This document shows, piece by piece, positions 42,562 to 50,802 of a DNA stretch of 64,000 bases. The notes beneath the pieces were generated by a model. It was not told the origin of the DNA. It saw only the letters and a list, made by a program, of their open reading frames with translations, and did not search any database. Positions within the stretch are counted from its first letter, which is position 1. Each line of letters starts with the position of its first letter. The stretch is from Cohnella hashimotonis (lineage in GTDB: Bacteria; Bacillota; Bacilli; Paenibacillales; Paenibacillaceae): assembly GCF_030014955.1 (NCBI RefSeq), contig NZ_JAGRPV010000001.1, positions 8,271,501 through 8,335,500 of the forward strand, written 5' to 3'. A program made the position numbers and the translations under genes.

Positions 42562-45357
42562 ATGACGACATCGATGATCGGCGTTCCGTTAGAGGGCTTC
42601 GCGGCGTTCAGCCGCACGGTCGCTGCGGAAGGCGCAGTGCTGCTTAGAAACGAGGGCGAAGCGCTGCCCCTGCGCCAAGGGGATAACGTTTCCGTTTTCG
42701 GGCGAATTCAGGTGAACTATTACCGCAGCGGCACGGGCTCCGGCGGCAGCGTTCATGTAGCGTATACGACGAACCTGCTTGACGGCCTTCGCGGCAAAGA
42801 AAACGTAACGGTCAACGAGACGCTCGCGGCCGCTTACGAGAAGTGGATCGAGCAGAATCCGTTCGACAACGGCGGCGGGGGCTGGGCGGCCGAACCTTGG
42901 CACCAGCGCGAGATGCCGCTGACGGAAGAACTGGTGGCCGAAGCGCGGCGCACATCGAACAAGGCGATCGTCGTCATCGGGCGCACCGCGGGCGAGGATC
43001 AGGACAATGCGGACAAACCGGGCAGCTACCTGCTCACGGACGACGAGCGGTCGATGCTCAGGCAGGTTACGGCCCATTTCGAACGGACCGTCGTCGTGCT
43101 CAACGTATCCAATATCGTCGACATGAGCTGGCTGGACGACGAGGCGTACGTTCATCCGATCGCCGGCGTCGTCTACGCCTGGCATGGCGGCATGGAGGGC
43201 GGCAACGCAATCGCCGACGTGCTGGCCGGCGACGTGACGCCGAGCGGCAAGCTGACGGACACGATCGCTTATGCGCTGGCGGATTATCCGTCCACCGACA
43301 ACTACGGCAACGAACTCGCGAATTTGTATCAGGAAGACATTTACGTGGGCTACCGGTACTTCGAGACGTTCCGCCCGGATCGCGTGCAGTTCGAGTTCGG
43401 CTACGGGCTGTCGTACACGACGTTCGGCCTCGCGGCGGAGGACGCCCGTCTAATCGAGGACGAGGGCGAAGCCGCCATTGCGATCGATGTCGTCGTGACG
43501 AATACGGGGACAGTCTACGCCGGCAAAGAGGTCGTGCAGCTGTACGTCGAAGCGCCGCAAGGCGTGCTCGGGCGTCCGGCCAGAGCGCTCGCGGCCTTCA
43601 CCAAGACCGGTCTGCTGCAGCCGGGAGAGTCGCAGCGCCTGACCGTCAGCTTCCCGGTCCGCGCGATGGCCGCCTATGACGATGCAGGCGCGACGGGCCA
43701 AGCATCCGCCTACGTGCTGGAGGCGGGGACCTATCGCTTCTACGCGGGGACCAGCGTGAGAAAAGCGGCGGCCGTCGCCTTCGAAGGACAAGACGGCTAT
43801 GTCGTCGACGCCCTTCGGGTCGTGAGGCAGCTCGAGGAAGCGATGGCGCCGACGGCGAGCCTCTCGCGGATGAAGCCGGGGGCGCGTCGGGCGGACGGCT
43901 CATACGAGCTCGCGTACGAAGACGCGCCGAAGCGCAAGATTTCGCTGGCGGACCGCATCGAGAGCCGGCTCCCGCAAGCGATCGCGCAGACCGGGGATCG
44001 CGGCTACAAGCTGAAGGACGTCCGAGACGGCAAGGTCGGCCTGGAAGCCTTTATCGCGCAGCTCGGCGACGAGGATCTGGCAGCGCTCGTCCGCGGCGAA
44101 GGCATGAGCAGTCCGCTCGTTACGCCGGGGACCGCCTCGGCATTCGGCGGGGTGACCGACAGCCTGCTCGGCTACGGCATTCCGGTCGCCTGCACGTCCG
44201 ACGGGCCGTCCGGCATTCGCATGGACAGCGGCCACAAGGCGACGCAGGTGTCGATCGGGACGCTGCTCGCGGCGACCTGGAACGCTGCGCTCGTCGAGGA
44301 GCTATACGTTCTGGAGGGCCGGGAGCTCGTCCGCAACGAGATCGATACGCTGCTCGGACCGGGCCTCAACATTCGGAGGAGTCCGCTCAACGGGCGCAAC
44401 TTCGAATACTTTTCCGAAGATCCGCTGATCTCGGGCGCCTTCGCCGCAGCCTGCGTGCGCGGCATCATGAAGGGCGGCTCGAACGCGACGCTCAAGCACT
44501 TTGCCTGCAACAACCAGGAGAAGCACCGCAGCAAGGTCGACGCCGTCGTGTCTGAGCGCGCGCTGCGCGAGATCTATCTCAAGGGCTTCGAGATCGCGGT
44601 CCGGGAGGGCGGAGCCAATTCGATCATGACGTCGTACAATCCAGTTAACGGCCACTGGGCGGCTTCGAATTACGATCTGAACACGACGATCCTGCGCGGC
44701 GAGTGGGGCTTCGAGGGGATCGTCATGACGGACTGGTGGGCGGTCATGAACGACGTGGCTCGGGGCGGAGCGCCGGACCGCAAGTACACGAACTGGATGG
44801 TGCGCGCGCAGAACGACCTGTACATGGTCGTCAGCAACTACGGGGCGGAGACCAACGCCTACGGAGACAATACGATCGCGTCGCTGGCTGACGGCACGCT
44901 CACGAGGGGCGAGCTCCAGCGGTCCGCGGCGAACATCCTCGGTTTCATTCTGCGCGCGCCGGTCAGCGCCCGGGATAAGGTCACGCAGGAGACAGTCGAA
45001 GCATTCCAGGCGTTGACCGTCTCTGCCCCGGAGCAAGCGCAGAGCGCCCAGCCGCTGGCGGATGGCGCGCGGATCGTACCGGACGCCGCAGGCGCGACCT
45101 TCATCCAGGTAGAACAAGCGGGCGTCTACCGTCTGTTCGCGAGCGCGATGTCCGCCGAATCCGAGCTCGCGCAGAGCGCGTGCAACCTGACGCTGAACGG
45201 CAAGCCGCTCGCGACCGTCCAGACCAACGGCACCGGCGGCGCGTGGATGCTGCACAAGCTGGCGAAGGTCGAGCTGGCAGCAGGCCTGCACGAGCTTCGG
45301 GTGGAAGCCGTCAAGCCCGGCCTCGAGCTCGGCTGGATCGAATTCAGGCCGCTATGA
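42562..45357 (+). CDS. Circularly permuted glycoside hydrolase family 3
   Basis: The 931-residue enzyme carries GH3 domains in inverted order: the alpha/beta sandwich domain first (about 12-270, VAAEGAVLLRNEGEALPL), then a fibronectin-III-like domain (about 290-400), then the barrel (about 470-790) with nucleophile Asp724 in IVMTDWWAV and LKHFACNNQE. Inverted GH3 enzymes are known from ruminal bacteria. The last 90 residues (VYRLFASAMSAESELAQ to LGWIEFRPL) look like an added carbohydrate-binding beta-sandwich. No signal peptide. GAGGAGG precedes the start, 71 bases after the LacI gene, so the two form an operon. Confidence 0.9.
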   Translation: MTTSMIGVPLEGFAAFSRTVAAEGAVLLRNEGEALPLRQGDNVSVFGRIQVNYYRSGTGSGGSVHVAYTTNLLDGLRGKENVTVNETLAAAYEKWIEQNPFDNGGGGWAAEPWHQREMPLTEELVAEARRTSNKAIVVIGRTAGEDQDNADKPGSYLLTDDERSMLRQVTAHFERTVVVLNVSNIVDMSWLDDEAYVHPIAGVVYAWHGGMEGGNAIADVLAGDVTPSGKLTDTIAYALADYPSTDNYGNELANLYQEDIYVGYRYFETFRPDRVQFEFGYGLSYTTFGLAAEDARLIEDEGEAAIAIDVVVTNTGTVYAGKEVVQLYVEAPQGVLGRPARALAAFTKTGLLQPGESQRLTVSFPVRAMAAYDDAGATGQASAYVLEAGTYRFYAGTSVRKAAAVAFEGQDGYVVDALRVVRQLEEAMAPTASLSRMKPGARRADGSYELAYEDAPKRKISLADRIESRLPQAIAQTGDRGYKLKDVRDGKVGLEAFIAQLGDEDLAALVRGEGMSSPLVTPGTASAFGGVTDSLLGYGIPVACTSDGPSGIRMDSGHKATQVSIGTLLAATWNAALVEELYVLEGRELVRNEIDTLLGPGLNIRRSPLNGRNFEYFSEDPLISGAFAAACVRGIMKGGSNATLKHFACNNQEKHRSKVDAVVSERALREIYLKGFEIAVREGGANSIMTSYNPVNGHWAASNYDLNTTILRGEWGFEGIVMTDWWAVMNDVARGGAPDRKYTNWMVRAQNDLYMVVSNYGAETNAYGDNTIASLADGTLTRGELQRSAANILGFILRAPVSARDKVTQETVEAFQALTVSAPEQAQSAQPLADGARIVPDAAGATFIQVEQAGVYRLFASAMSAESELAQSACNLTLNGKPLATVQTNGTGGAWMLHKLAKVELAAGLHELRVEAVKPGLELGWIEFRPL

Positions 45358-45476
45358 TAGAGCGTAGCGGCAAGCGCATACGACCAGGCCCGTCTTTAGG
45401 GCTCCCTTGGTACCTCAAGTCGCCGCACCGCATCGTCCCGCACTGTACCGCATCGCATCGCACCTCAAGCCAATCC

Positions 45477-45502
45477 AAGGCACCCGACCCGGGTGCCTTT
45501 TT
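45477..45502 (+). terminator. Terminator of the LacI-GH3 operon
   Basis: AAGGCACCCG pairs with CGGGTGCCTT around a short loop and runs into five T residues. The stretch before it contains small ACCGCATCG-type repeats and no gene. Confidence 0.9.
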
Positions 45503-45562
45503 CCTGATTATGCATAAAAAGACCGTTCCAGCGGATGCTATTACCAAAAAAGGAAGACCCTC

Positions 45563-46963
45563 ATGGAACTGGCGCAATGGTTGAACGATCGTCTGAAGGA
45601 CCGTCCCGACGTCGTGTCCCAGAAGATCGAACAGGGCAAGTTCGCTTGTACGATCTATTACATGACAGAAGCCATCGATCTGGAAATGCTGCAAACGCAA
45701 GTGCTGCGGACGCTGCTGGCTCCGTACGAAGGCAGCGACGAGGAGCGGCTCGGCGACATTCTGGAACGCAGGTCTTATTTCCCGACGATCTATTCGCTGA
45801 CGCGTTCGCCCGAGGCGGCATTGGACGGGCTGCTAAACGGACAGGCCGCGTTATGCATCGACGGCCAGGCGACCGGCGTGCTGTTTCCGTTCCAGCAAAA
45901 AGCGATGCGTTCGGTATCGGCCGGGGAAAACGAGAAGACGATCCGCGGGCCCAAAGAGTCGTTCGTCGAGGACATCTGGACGAACCTGTCGCTCGTCCGC
46001 CAGCGCGTCAAGAGCGACAAGCTGGTCGTGGAGGAATTCGTCATCGGCAGCGAATCCCGCACGACCGTCTTGCTGCTCTATATGAAGGGAAGCTGTGACG
46101 AAGAGTTGGTACAGGAGGTCCAGAAAAAGCTGAAGGAAATCCGCACGAACCGCCTTCCGGGCAGCAGCTTCCTCGAGGAAGCGCTGGACGACCGGCTGGC
46201 ATCCCCGTTTCCGAAAATGCTGAATACGGAAAGGCCCGACGTGTTGGCTTCCTCGCTGTTCGAAGGACGAATCGCGCTATTGACGGACGGAAGTCCGAGC
46301 AACTTGGTCGCGCCAGCGACCTTGCTGTCCTTCATGCAGTCCGCGGAAGACTATTACCAGCGATATTTTTACAGCAGTTGGGTCCGCGTCCTGCGATACG
46401 CCTTTTTCGGCTTAAGCCTGGTGTTGCCCTCGGCTTATGTCGCCATCACGACGTTCCATCCCGAGATGATGCCGTACAACCTGCTGATCTCCGTCGCTTC
46501 GAGCCGGGATATCGTGCCGTTCCCGGCCATTGTGGAGGCGCTCATCATGGAGGTGACGTTCGAGGTGATGCGCGAAGCGGGACAGCGTATCCCGTCGGCC
46601 ATCGGACAGACGATCTCGATCGTCGGCGCGATCGTGATCGGGGACGCCGCGGTGACGGCCGGCATCGTAAGCGCCCCGATGGTCATCATCGTCGCCCTGA
46701 CGGGCATCTCTTCGTTTATCGTGCCGCATTTCTCGTTGACGCTGACGGTTCGTTTCCTCCGGTTCATGCTGCTGTTCACTTCGGCGATCTTCGGCCTGCT
46801 GGGCTTGATCGTCGGCGTCTTTTTCGTCTACATTCACCTGCTGTCGTTGGATTCGTTCGGTACGCCTTACCTGTCTCCGTTTATCCCGTACAAGGCGGAG
46901 CGGATGAAGGATGCCGCAGGGCGGTTCCCATGGAGTAAGCGTATGGGCCCCAAGCGTTCCTAA
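45563..46963 (+). CDS. GerA-family germinant receptor A subunit
   Basis: The 466-residue protein matches the spore germination GerA/GerKA family: a hydrophilic N-terminal half (with LEMLQTQVLRTLL and TDGSPSNLVAPATLLSFMQSAEDYY, the conserved P-type motif before the membrane part) and several membrane helices in the C-terminal half (PSAYVAITTFHPEMMPYNLL, FPAIVEALIMEVTFEVMREAG). It sits in the inner membrane of the spore and, with the GerB and GerC products encoded next, senses a nutrient and starts germination. AAAGGAAG lies before the ATG. The 3' end is 25 bases from the GerC start. Confidence 0.92.
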   Translation: MELAQWLNDRLKDRPDVVSQKIEQGKFACTIYYMTEAIDLEMLQTQVLRTLLAPYEGSDEERLGDILERRSYFPTIYSLTRSPEAALDGLLNGQAALCIDGQATGVLFPFQQKAMRSVSAGENEKTIRGPKESFVEDIWTNLSLVRQRVKSDKLVVEEFVIGSESRTTVLLLYMKGSCDEELVQEVQKKLKEIRTNRLPGSSFLEEALDDRLASPFPKMLNTERPDVLASSLFEGRIALLTDGSPSNLVAPATLLSFMQSAEDYYQRYFYSSWVRVLRYAFFGLSLVLPSAYVAITTFHPEMMPYNLLISVASSRDIVPFPAIVEALIMEVTFEVMREAGQRIPSAIGQTISIVGAIVIGDAAVTAGIVSAPMVIIVALTGISSFIVPHFSLTLTVRFLRFMLLFTSAIFGLLGLIVGVFFVYIHLLSLDSFGTPYLSPFIPYKAERMKDAAGRFPWSKRMGPKRS

Positions 46964-46988
46964 AAAGCGAACGAAACGAGGAGAAACG

Positions 46989-48188
46989 ATGCCCAAGCGT
47001 CTAGGAGCCCATTCCTTTGCCATAAAACTGACGATGATCGTCGTCGCGCTGACGGAGTTAACCGGTTGCTGGTCCAAGCAGGAGCTCAACGATCGCACCT
47101 TCGTGTCGACGATGATCGTCGATCGGGACGAGCAGGGCCGGACGGAGATCTCGACCATGTTCCTTCTCCCGAATCGCATCTCGATCGGCTTGAACGCTTC
47201 TCCAGGCGCCGAGAAGCCGTTCGTGTTGATGACGGGCAAAGGACGGGATATCACGGAAGCCTTTCAGCAGATCCAGAAGGACCTGCCGCGCAACGTCGCA
47301 TGGGGGCAAATGCGCACGATCATCGTCGGAGACCGTTACGCGCGGGCGGGGATGGCGCCTCTGTTCGATTTCCTGATCCGGGCGACGGATTTCCGGCTTC
47401 GCGTTTACGTGTTTTACTTTAACGGCGAAGCCCGGAATGTCGCGAAGCTGACGCCCCTCTTCGAACGCTTCCCCGCGGAGATCTGGCGCGAATCCGCGCA
47501 TTCCAGGCGACTGCCGCCGGTCAATATCCGGAATTTGCTGTATTCGCAATGGAATAACTTGGGAGATGCTTATATCCCCGAGTTGAGCATGCGGGATCTT
47601 AAGCTGGAGACCGAGGACAAAACCGTGCATTGGTCCGGCATCGGAGGCGCGGCGCTCATGAAAAACAACGCCGTCGTCGGCACGTTTACGGAGGACGAGA
47701 CGATAGGGATCTCATTCATGAAAAGCCGCACGCCGGAAATGATGCTGACGGCGACGATCCCGGATCCCAAAGGGCTGTTCAGCGTCAGGCTGGTCGACGT
47801 CAAGCAGGTCACGAGAGCCGAACGGCGCGGCGGCAAGGTATACATCCACGTGTCCATCGACGGCAAGGCGGATCTCGTCTCCATCCAATCGAATCTGGAT
47901 CTTTACGATCCGGCGAGCATGAGGAAGATCGAGCGGGCACTGAACGTGCGGGTGCGGGATCTGGCGCAATCCGCAGCCGACAAGGCGCAGGAGGAGCAGG
48001 TAGACGCTTTCCAATGGAGCGAATACGTGAAGTACAAATATCCGTCGCTATGGCGGAGGTGGGCGGACCAGCCGCGGGAGAATCTGTTCTTGAACATGAA
48101 ACCGGTAATCCACGCCCGCATCACCATGCGAACCCCCGGCATCAGCCATTCGCCCAGAGTGTCCTCGAAAGGAGGCGGCATCTCATGA
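46989..48188 (+). CDS. Ger(x)C-family germinant receptor lipoprotein
   Basis: From the ATG at 46989 (GAGGAGAAACG upstream) the product has 399 residues, with a lipoprotein signal ending LTELTGCW (Cys27), the family's KQELNDRTFVSTMIVD start and RVRDLAQSAADKAQEEQVD in the C-terminal domain. The C subunit is lipid-anchored to the outer face of the spore inner membrane and is essential for the receptor. Its stop overlaps the start of a 73-residue reading frame by four bases. Confidence 0.92.
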   Translation: MPKRLGAHSFAIKLTMIVVALTELTGCWSKQELNDRTFVSTMIVDRDEQGRTEISTMFLLPNRISIGLNASPGAEKPFVLMTGKGRDITEAFQQIQKDLPRNVAWGQMRTIIVGDRYARAGMAPLFDFLIRATDFRLRVYVFYFNGEARNVAKLTPLFERFPAEIWRESAHSRRLPPVNIRNLLYSQWNNLGDAYIPELSMRDLKLETEDKTVHWSGIGGAALMKNNAVVGTFTEDETIGISFMKSRTPEMMLTATIPDPKGLFSVRLVDVKQVTRAERRGGKVYIHVSIDGKADLVSIQSNLDLYDPASMRKIERALNVRVRDLAQSAADKAQEEQVDAFQWSEYVKYKYPSLWRRWADQPRENLFLNMKPVIHARITMRTPGISHSPRVSSKGGGIS

Positions 48189-48406
48189 TCATGCTGACGC
48201 TGGGCATGGGGGCCGTCATCTTGTACCAAATCTTTCTGTTGCGGCGCGGATCGGCGTGCAAGCGCGACCGGGTCGTCGCCTTTGCCGTGACCGGATTCGT
48301 ATTCGTCTTCGCGGCGCTCGCGCACTATATGCCCGAATGGGTGAATCCCAACCGGGCGATCGACTTCGTCTTCGGGCCGGTGCAAAGCTGGATCACCCGC
48401 AAGTGA
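48185..48406 (+). CDS. 73-residue membrane protein embedded in the ger operon
   Basis: The frame starts at ATG 48185 inside an ATGA overlap with the GerC gene and ends 24 bases before the GerB start. It encodes two hydrophobic segments, MIMLTLGMGAVILYQIFLL and VVAFAVTGFVFVFAALAHY, linked by a short basic loop, plus an amphipathic tail (PNRAIDFVFGPVQSWITRK). Coupled translation and position argue that it is a real gene. It may be a small accessory subunit like the D proteins found with some germinant receptors (two-helix membrane proteins); that identification is inference. Confidence 0.72.
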   Translation: MIMLTLGMGAVILYQIFLLRRGSACKRDRVVAFAVTGFVFVFAALAHYMPEWVNPNRAIDFVFGPVQSWITRK

Positions 48407-48430
48407 TAGGCAAAGAGAGGAGGGACCGCC

Positions 48431-49528
48431 TTGAAAAACCAGGGGACGATAACGGGGCTCCAGATTGGAGCGCTCATTTTCGTATACGTGTTTTCGACGA
48501 CGATCGCCTTCTTGCTCGCCCCGATGGCCAAGAACGCTCCCTTCGACGGCGTATACGGCATTGTGCTTGCCGCGGTAGCCGGAACGGCGCTTACCGCCTT
48601 CAGTCTGCGCTACGCGCTGCTCCGTCCCTCTACTTATGTCGGCATCGAAGGCGCGAAAGTGGTAGGCAAGGTGGGACATATCGCGATTTTGCTGCTTTCG
48701 GCTTTTTTCTTTCTTCACTTGTCCGCGCATATTCTCCGCGAGTTTACCGATTTTTTCGTGCCGACCTATTTGAAGGAGACGCCGTCGGTCGCGGTCGCCG
48801 TGCTGGTCATGGCGGCCGTGGCGTCCATGGCCCAATCGGGCGTTCCGGTCGCGTTTCGATTCGCGCAGGGCTGTTTTTTCGTCATCGGTTTTCTCTTTTT
48901 CATCAAGCCCTTGTTTTTTATTCCCGAAATGAGCACGCCGATGTGGCACGAATTTACGCGTATTCACGATTGGAAGGCGCTGTGGAGCCAGACGTATTCG
49001 CTGATCCCCTGGTACGGGGAATTGGTGCTGCTCGCATACATCGTGCCGCTATTCGACGGCCGTCAGAAGGTGCGCAAGGCGGTGTGGATCGGTTCGATGG
49101 CGGGAACCTATATTTTCGTCTCGGAATTTCTGCTCATGATCGTATTCTTCGGTCCGCAGCTCTCGGGCGCGCTTATGTATCCGGCGCTGGAGCTGAGCGG
49201 CTTCCTGCATCTGGGCGACTTCGTTCATAATATGGACGCGATCATCGTCTCCATCTGGTTTGCAGGCCTATTCATCAAGCTCGGCATCGTCTTCGCCGTC
49301 GGGACGTTGCTGGTCTCCCAAGCGCTCGGGCTCAGTCATTATAAGCCGATCACTTTTCCGCTCGCGGCATTCGTCGTGGCGCTGTCGGTCGTCCTGGCCC
49401 GCTATCCGGCCGAGCTGGCCCGATCTTTCGACAGGAGTTGGGCGACCTTCGCTTTGTTCGTCGAGTGCCTCGTCTTCCTGTATCCGATCATCTCCCGGCT
49501 CAAGGGCGGCCAGCGGCGCAGCGAGTAA
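48431..49528 (+). CDS. GerB-family germinant receptor B subunit (spore permease)
   Basis: The 365-residue protein has about ten membrane helices and the amino-acid-permease-like layout of GerB proteins (GTITGLQIGALIFVYVFSTT start, FLHLGDFVHNMDAIIVSIWF near the end). The B subunit binds the germinant in the membrane. Start is a TTG preceded by GAGAGGAGGG, eight bases upstream. It completes the operon order A, C, small membrane protein, B. Confidence 0.9.
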   Translation: MKNQGTITGLQIGALIFVYVFSTTIAFLLAPMAKNAPFDGVYGIVLAAVAGTALTAFSLRYALLRPSTYVGIEGAKVVGKVGHIAILLLSAFFFLHLSAHILREFTDFFVPTYLKETPSVAVAVLVMAAVASMAQSGVPVAFRFAQGCFFVIGFLFFIKPLFFIPEMSTPMWHEFTRIHDWKALWSQTYSLIPWYGELVLLAYIVPLFDGRQKVRKAVWIGSMAGTYIFVSEFLLMIVFFGPQLSGALMYPALELSGFLHLGDFVHNMDAIIVSIWFAGLFIKLGIVFAVGTLLVSQALGLSHYKPITFPLAAFVVALSVVLARYPAELARSFDRSWATFALFVECLVFLYPIISRLKGGQRRSE

Positions 49529-49599
49529 ATAGCGACTACCCGCATGCCGCCTCTCATACAATGGTGAGAGCAAATCCGATTGCGGGGAGGCGCTCATCG

Positions 49600-50436
49600 A
49601 TGCAGCAAGACGGGGGCATGTCGATCAAGGAGGAGCATTTATTCTGGCTCGAGGTGCTGGAGGATCATGCGCATTTTCTGAGGGACTATCTGTCGCCGTC
49701 CGAGACGAGGTGGTGGCAGGAGGCAGAGCGCTTCTTCGAGCCGTTCCGCGAGGCGATCGCGCGAGCGGAGGCGCTGCCGCCCTTCGAGCCAGCCGAGGCT
49801 CCGACGATGCGGGCGTTCGCGGAGAGCGTCTATCCGCTCGCGGACGCCTACTGCCGGCTGGAAGGGCATATGCAGCACCTGCGGCTGTTCAACCAAGTCA
49901 ATCTCAATCTGACGCCGTCCTACTTCAACGGCACGATCGGCGAGAACCGGGAGTATTTGCGGCAGCTCTCCTACTGGGCGCAGGGGGGGCCGGCGCCGCC
50001 TCTAGCCTTGACGCAATTGCTCGATCTGTGGATCGAGGATCAACTCGGACATGCCGTGCTGCTGCACGGGCTGCTGGATCCCGTCGAGCAGGCGCTGGGC
50101 GCGCAGGCGGAAAGGTTCGCCACGGTCTTTTCCACGTATATGGTCAAAAACCGCGCCATGCAGAGCTACGAGCGTTTTACTGCGCCCGGTTTCCCGGCCG
50201 AGACGCGATTCGCGGCCGAGGTGCTGGAGTCGGTGAAAGAATTCTACGCCTTCGTGCAGCGGATCGTAGCCGAATACGTCGACACCGAGCTGCTGTCCAA
50301 GGCTACGCTGCGGTTCCTCGAGCATCACTTTCCGGAATCGTGCTACTTCATGCGCAAGCTCGCCGTCTTCGTGCCAGGAGCGCCCTCCTTCGCCGAGTGC
50401 CCGTTGAGGAGGCTGTCCAGGGTGGGCGGGGCTTGA
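49600..50436 (+). CDS. DUF2935 protein (ferritin-like helical bundles)
   Basis: From the ATG at 49600 (GGGGAGG upstream) the 278-residue protein has two similar all-helical halves, each opening with an acidic/His-rich helix: IKEEHLFWLEVLEDHAHFLRD and FNGTIGEN... then DQLGHAVLLHGLLDP. The spaced Glu and His residues suit a metal-binding helical bundle as seen in DUF2935 proteins, which are common in spore-forming Firmicutes and have no defined role. It stands alone after the ger operon. Confidence 0.82.
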   Translation: MQQDGGMSIKEEHLFWLEVLEDHAHFLRDYLSPSETRWWQEAERFFEPFREAIARAEALPPFEPAEAPTMRAFAESVYPLADAYCRLEGHMQHLRLFNQVNLNLTPSYFNGTIGENREYLRQLSYWAQGGPAPPLALTQLLDLWIEDQLGHAVLLHGLLDPVEQALGAQAERFATVFSTYMVKNRAMQSYERFTAPGFPAETRFAAEVLESVKEFYAFVQRIVAEYVDTELLSKATLRFLEHHFPESCYFMRKLAVFVPGAPSFAECPLRRLSRVGGA

Positions 50437-50510
50437 GGCAGGGAGGATGAGGCTTGGGCGGTTTGTATGCGATGTGCAGCCGACGCGTGAGGGGGTTGCG
50501 GGCGGTCGGC

Positions 50511-50700
50511 AGACGGACCGTGAGTCCGCTATTTGCGCGAAAGGAGAGGTTTGGCGAGGGTTAACGGACCGTATGGCCGATATTGCATCTAAAAGCGGGA
50601 AAACACCGCGCATTCTGGCCGAATAACGGACTGTGGGTCCGCTCGCATACGTTTTATGGCCTGGAAGGCGGAATTAGCGGAACTGTGGTCCGCTTGCCGC
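50511..50700. repeat. Degenerate palindromic repeats, ~51-bp spacing
   Basis: Imperfect palindromes of the form CGGACNGTGGGTCCGCT begin at 50514, 50565, 50627 and 50678, with spacings of 51, 62 and 51. Sequences between them are partly related (TTGCGCGAA, TTGCATCTA, CGCATACG). They lie in the 366-base gap between the DUF2935 gene and the convergent GH5 gene; nothing else is seen there. Confidence 0.7.
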
Positions 50701-50802
50701 CGCCCTGGCCTTCGCCGCACTCACCTTCACCGCTCTGGCCTTCGCCGCCTTCACTTGCGCTAACCATCAACGCTCCTGCGTGCCATCTTGGCACCCCGCG
50801 CC

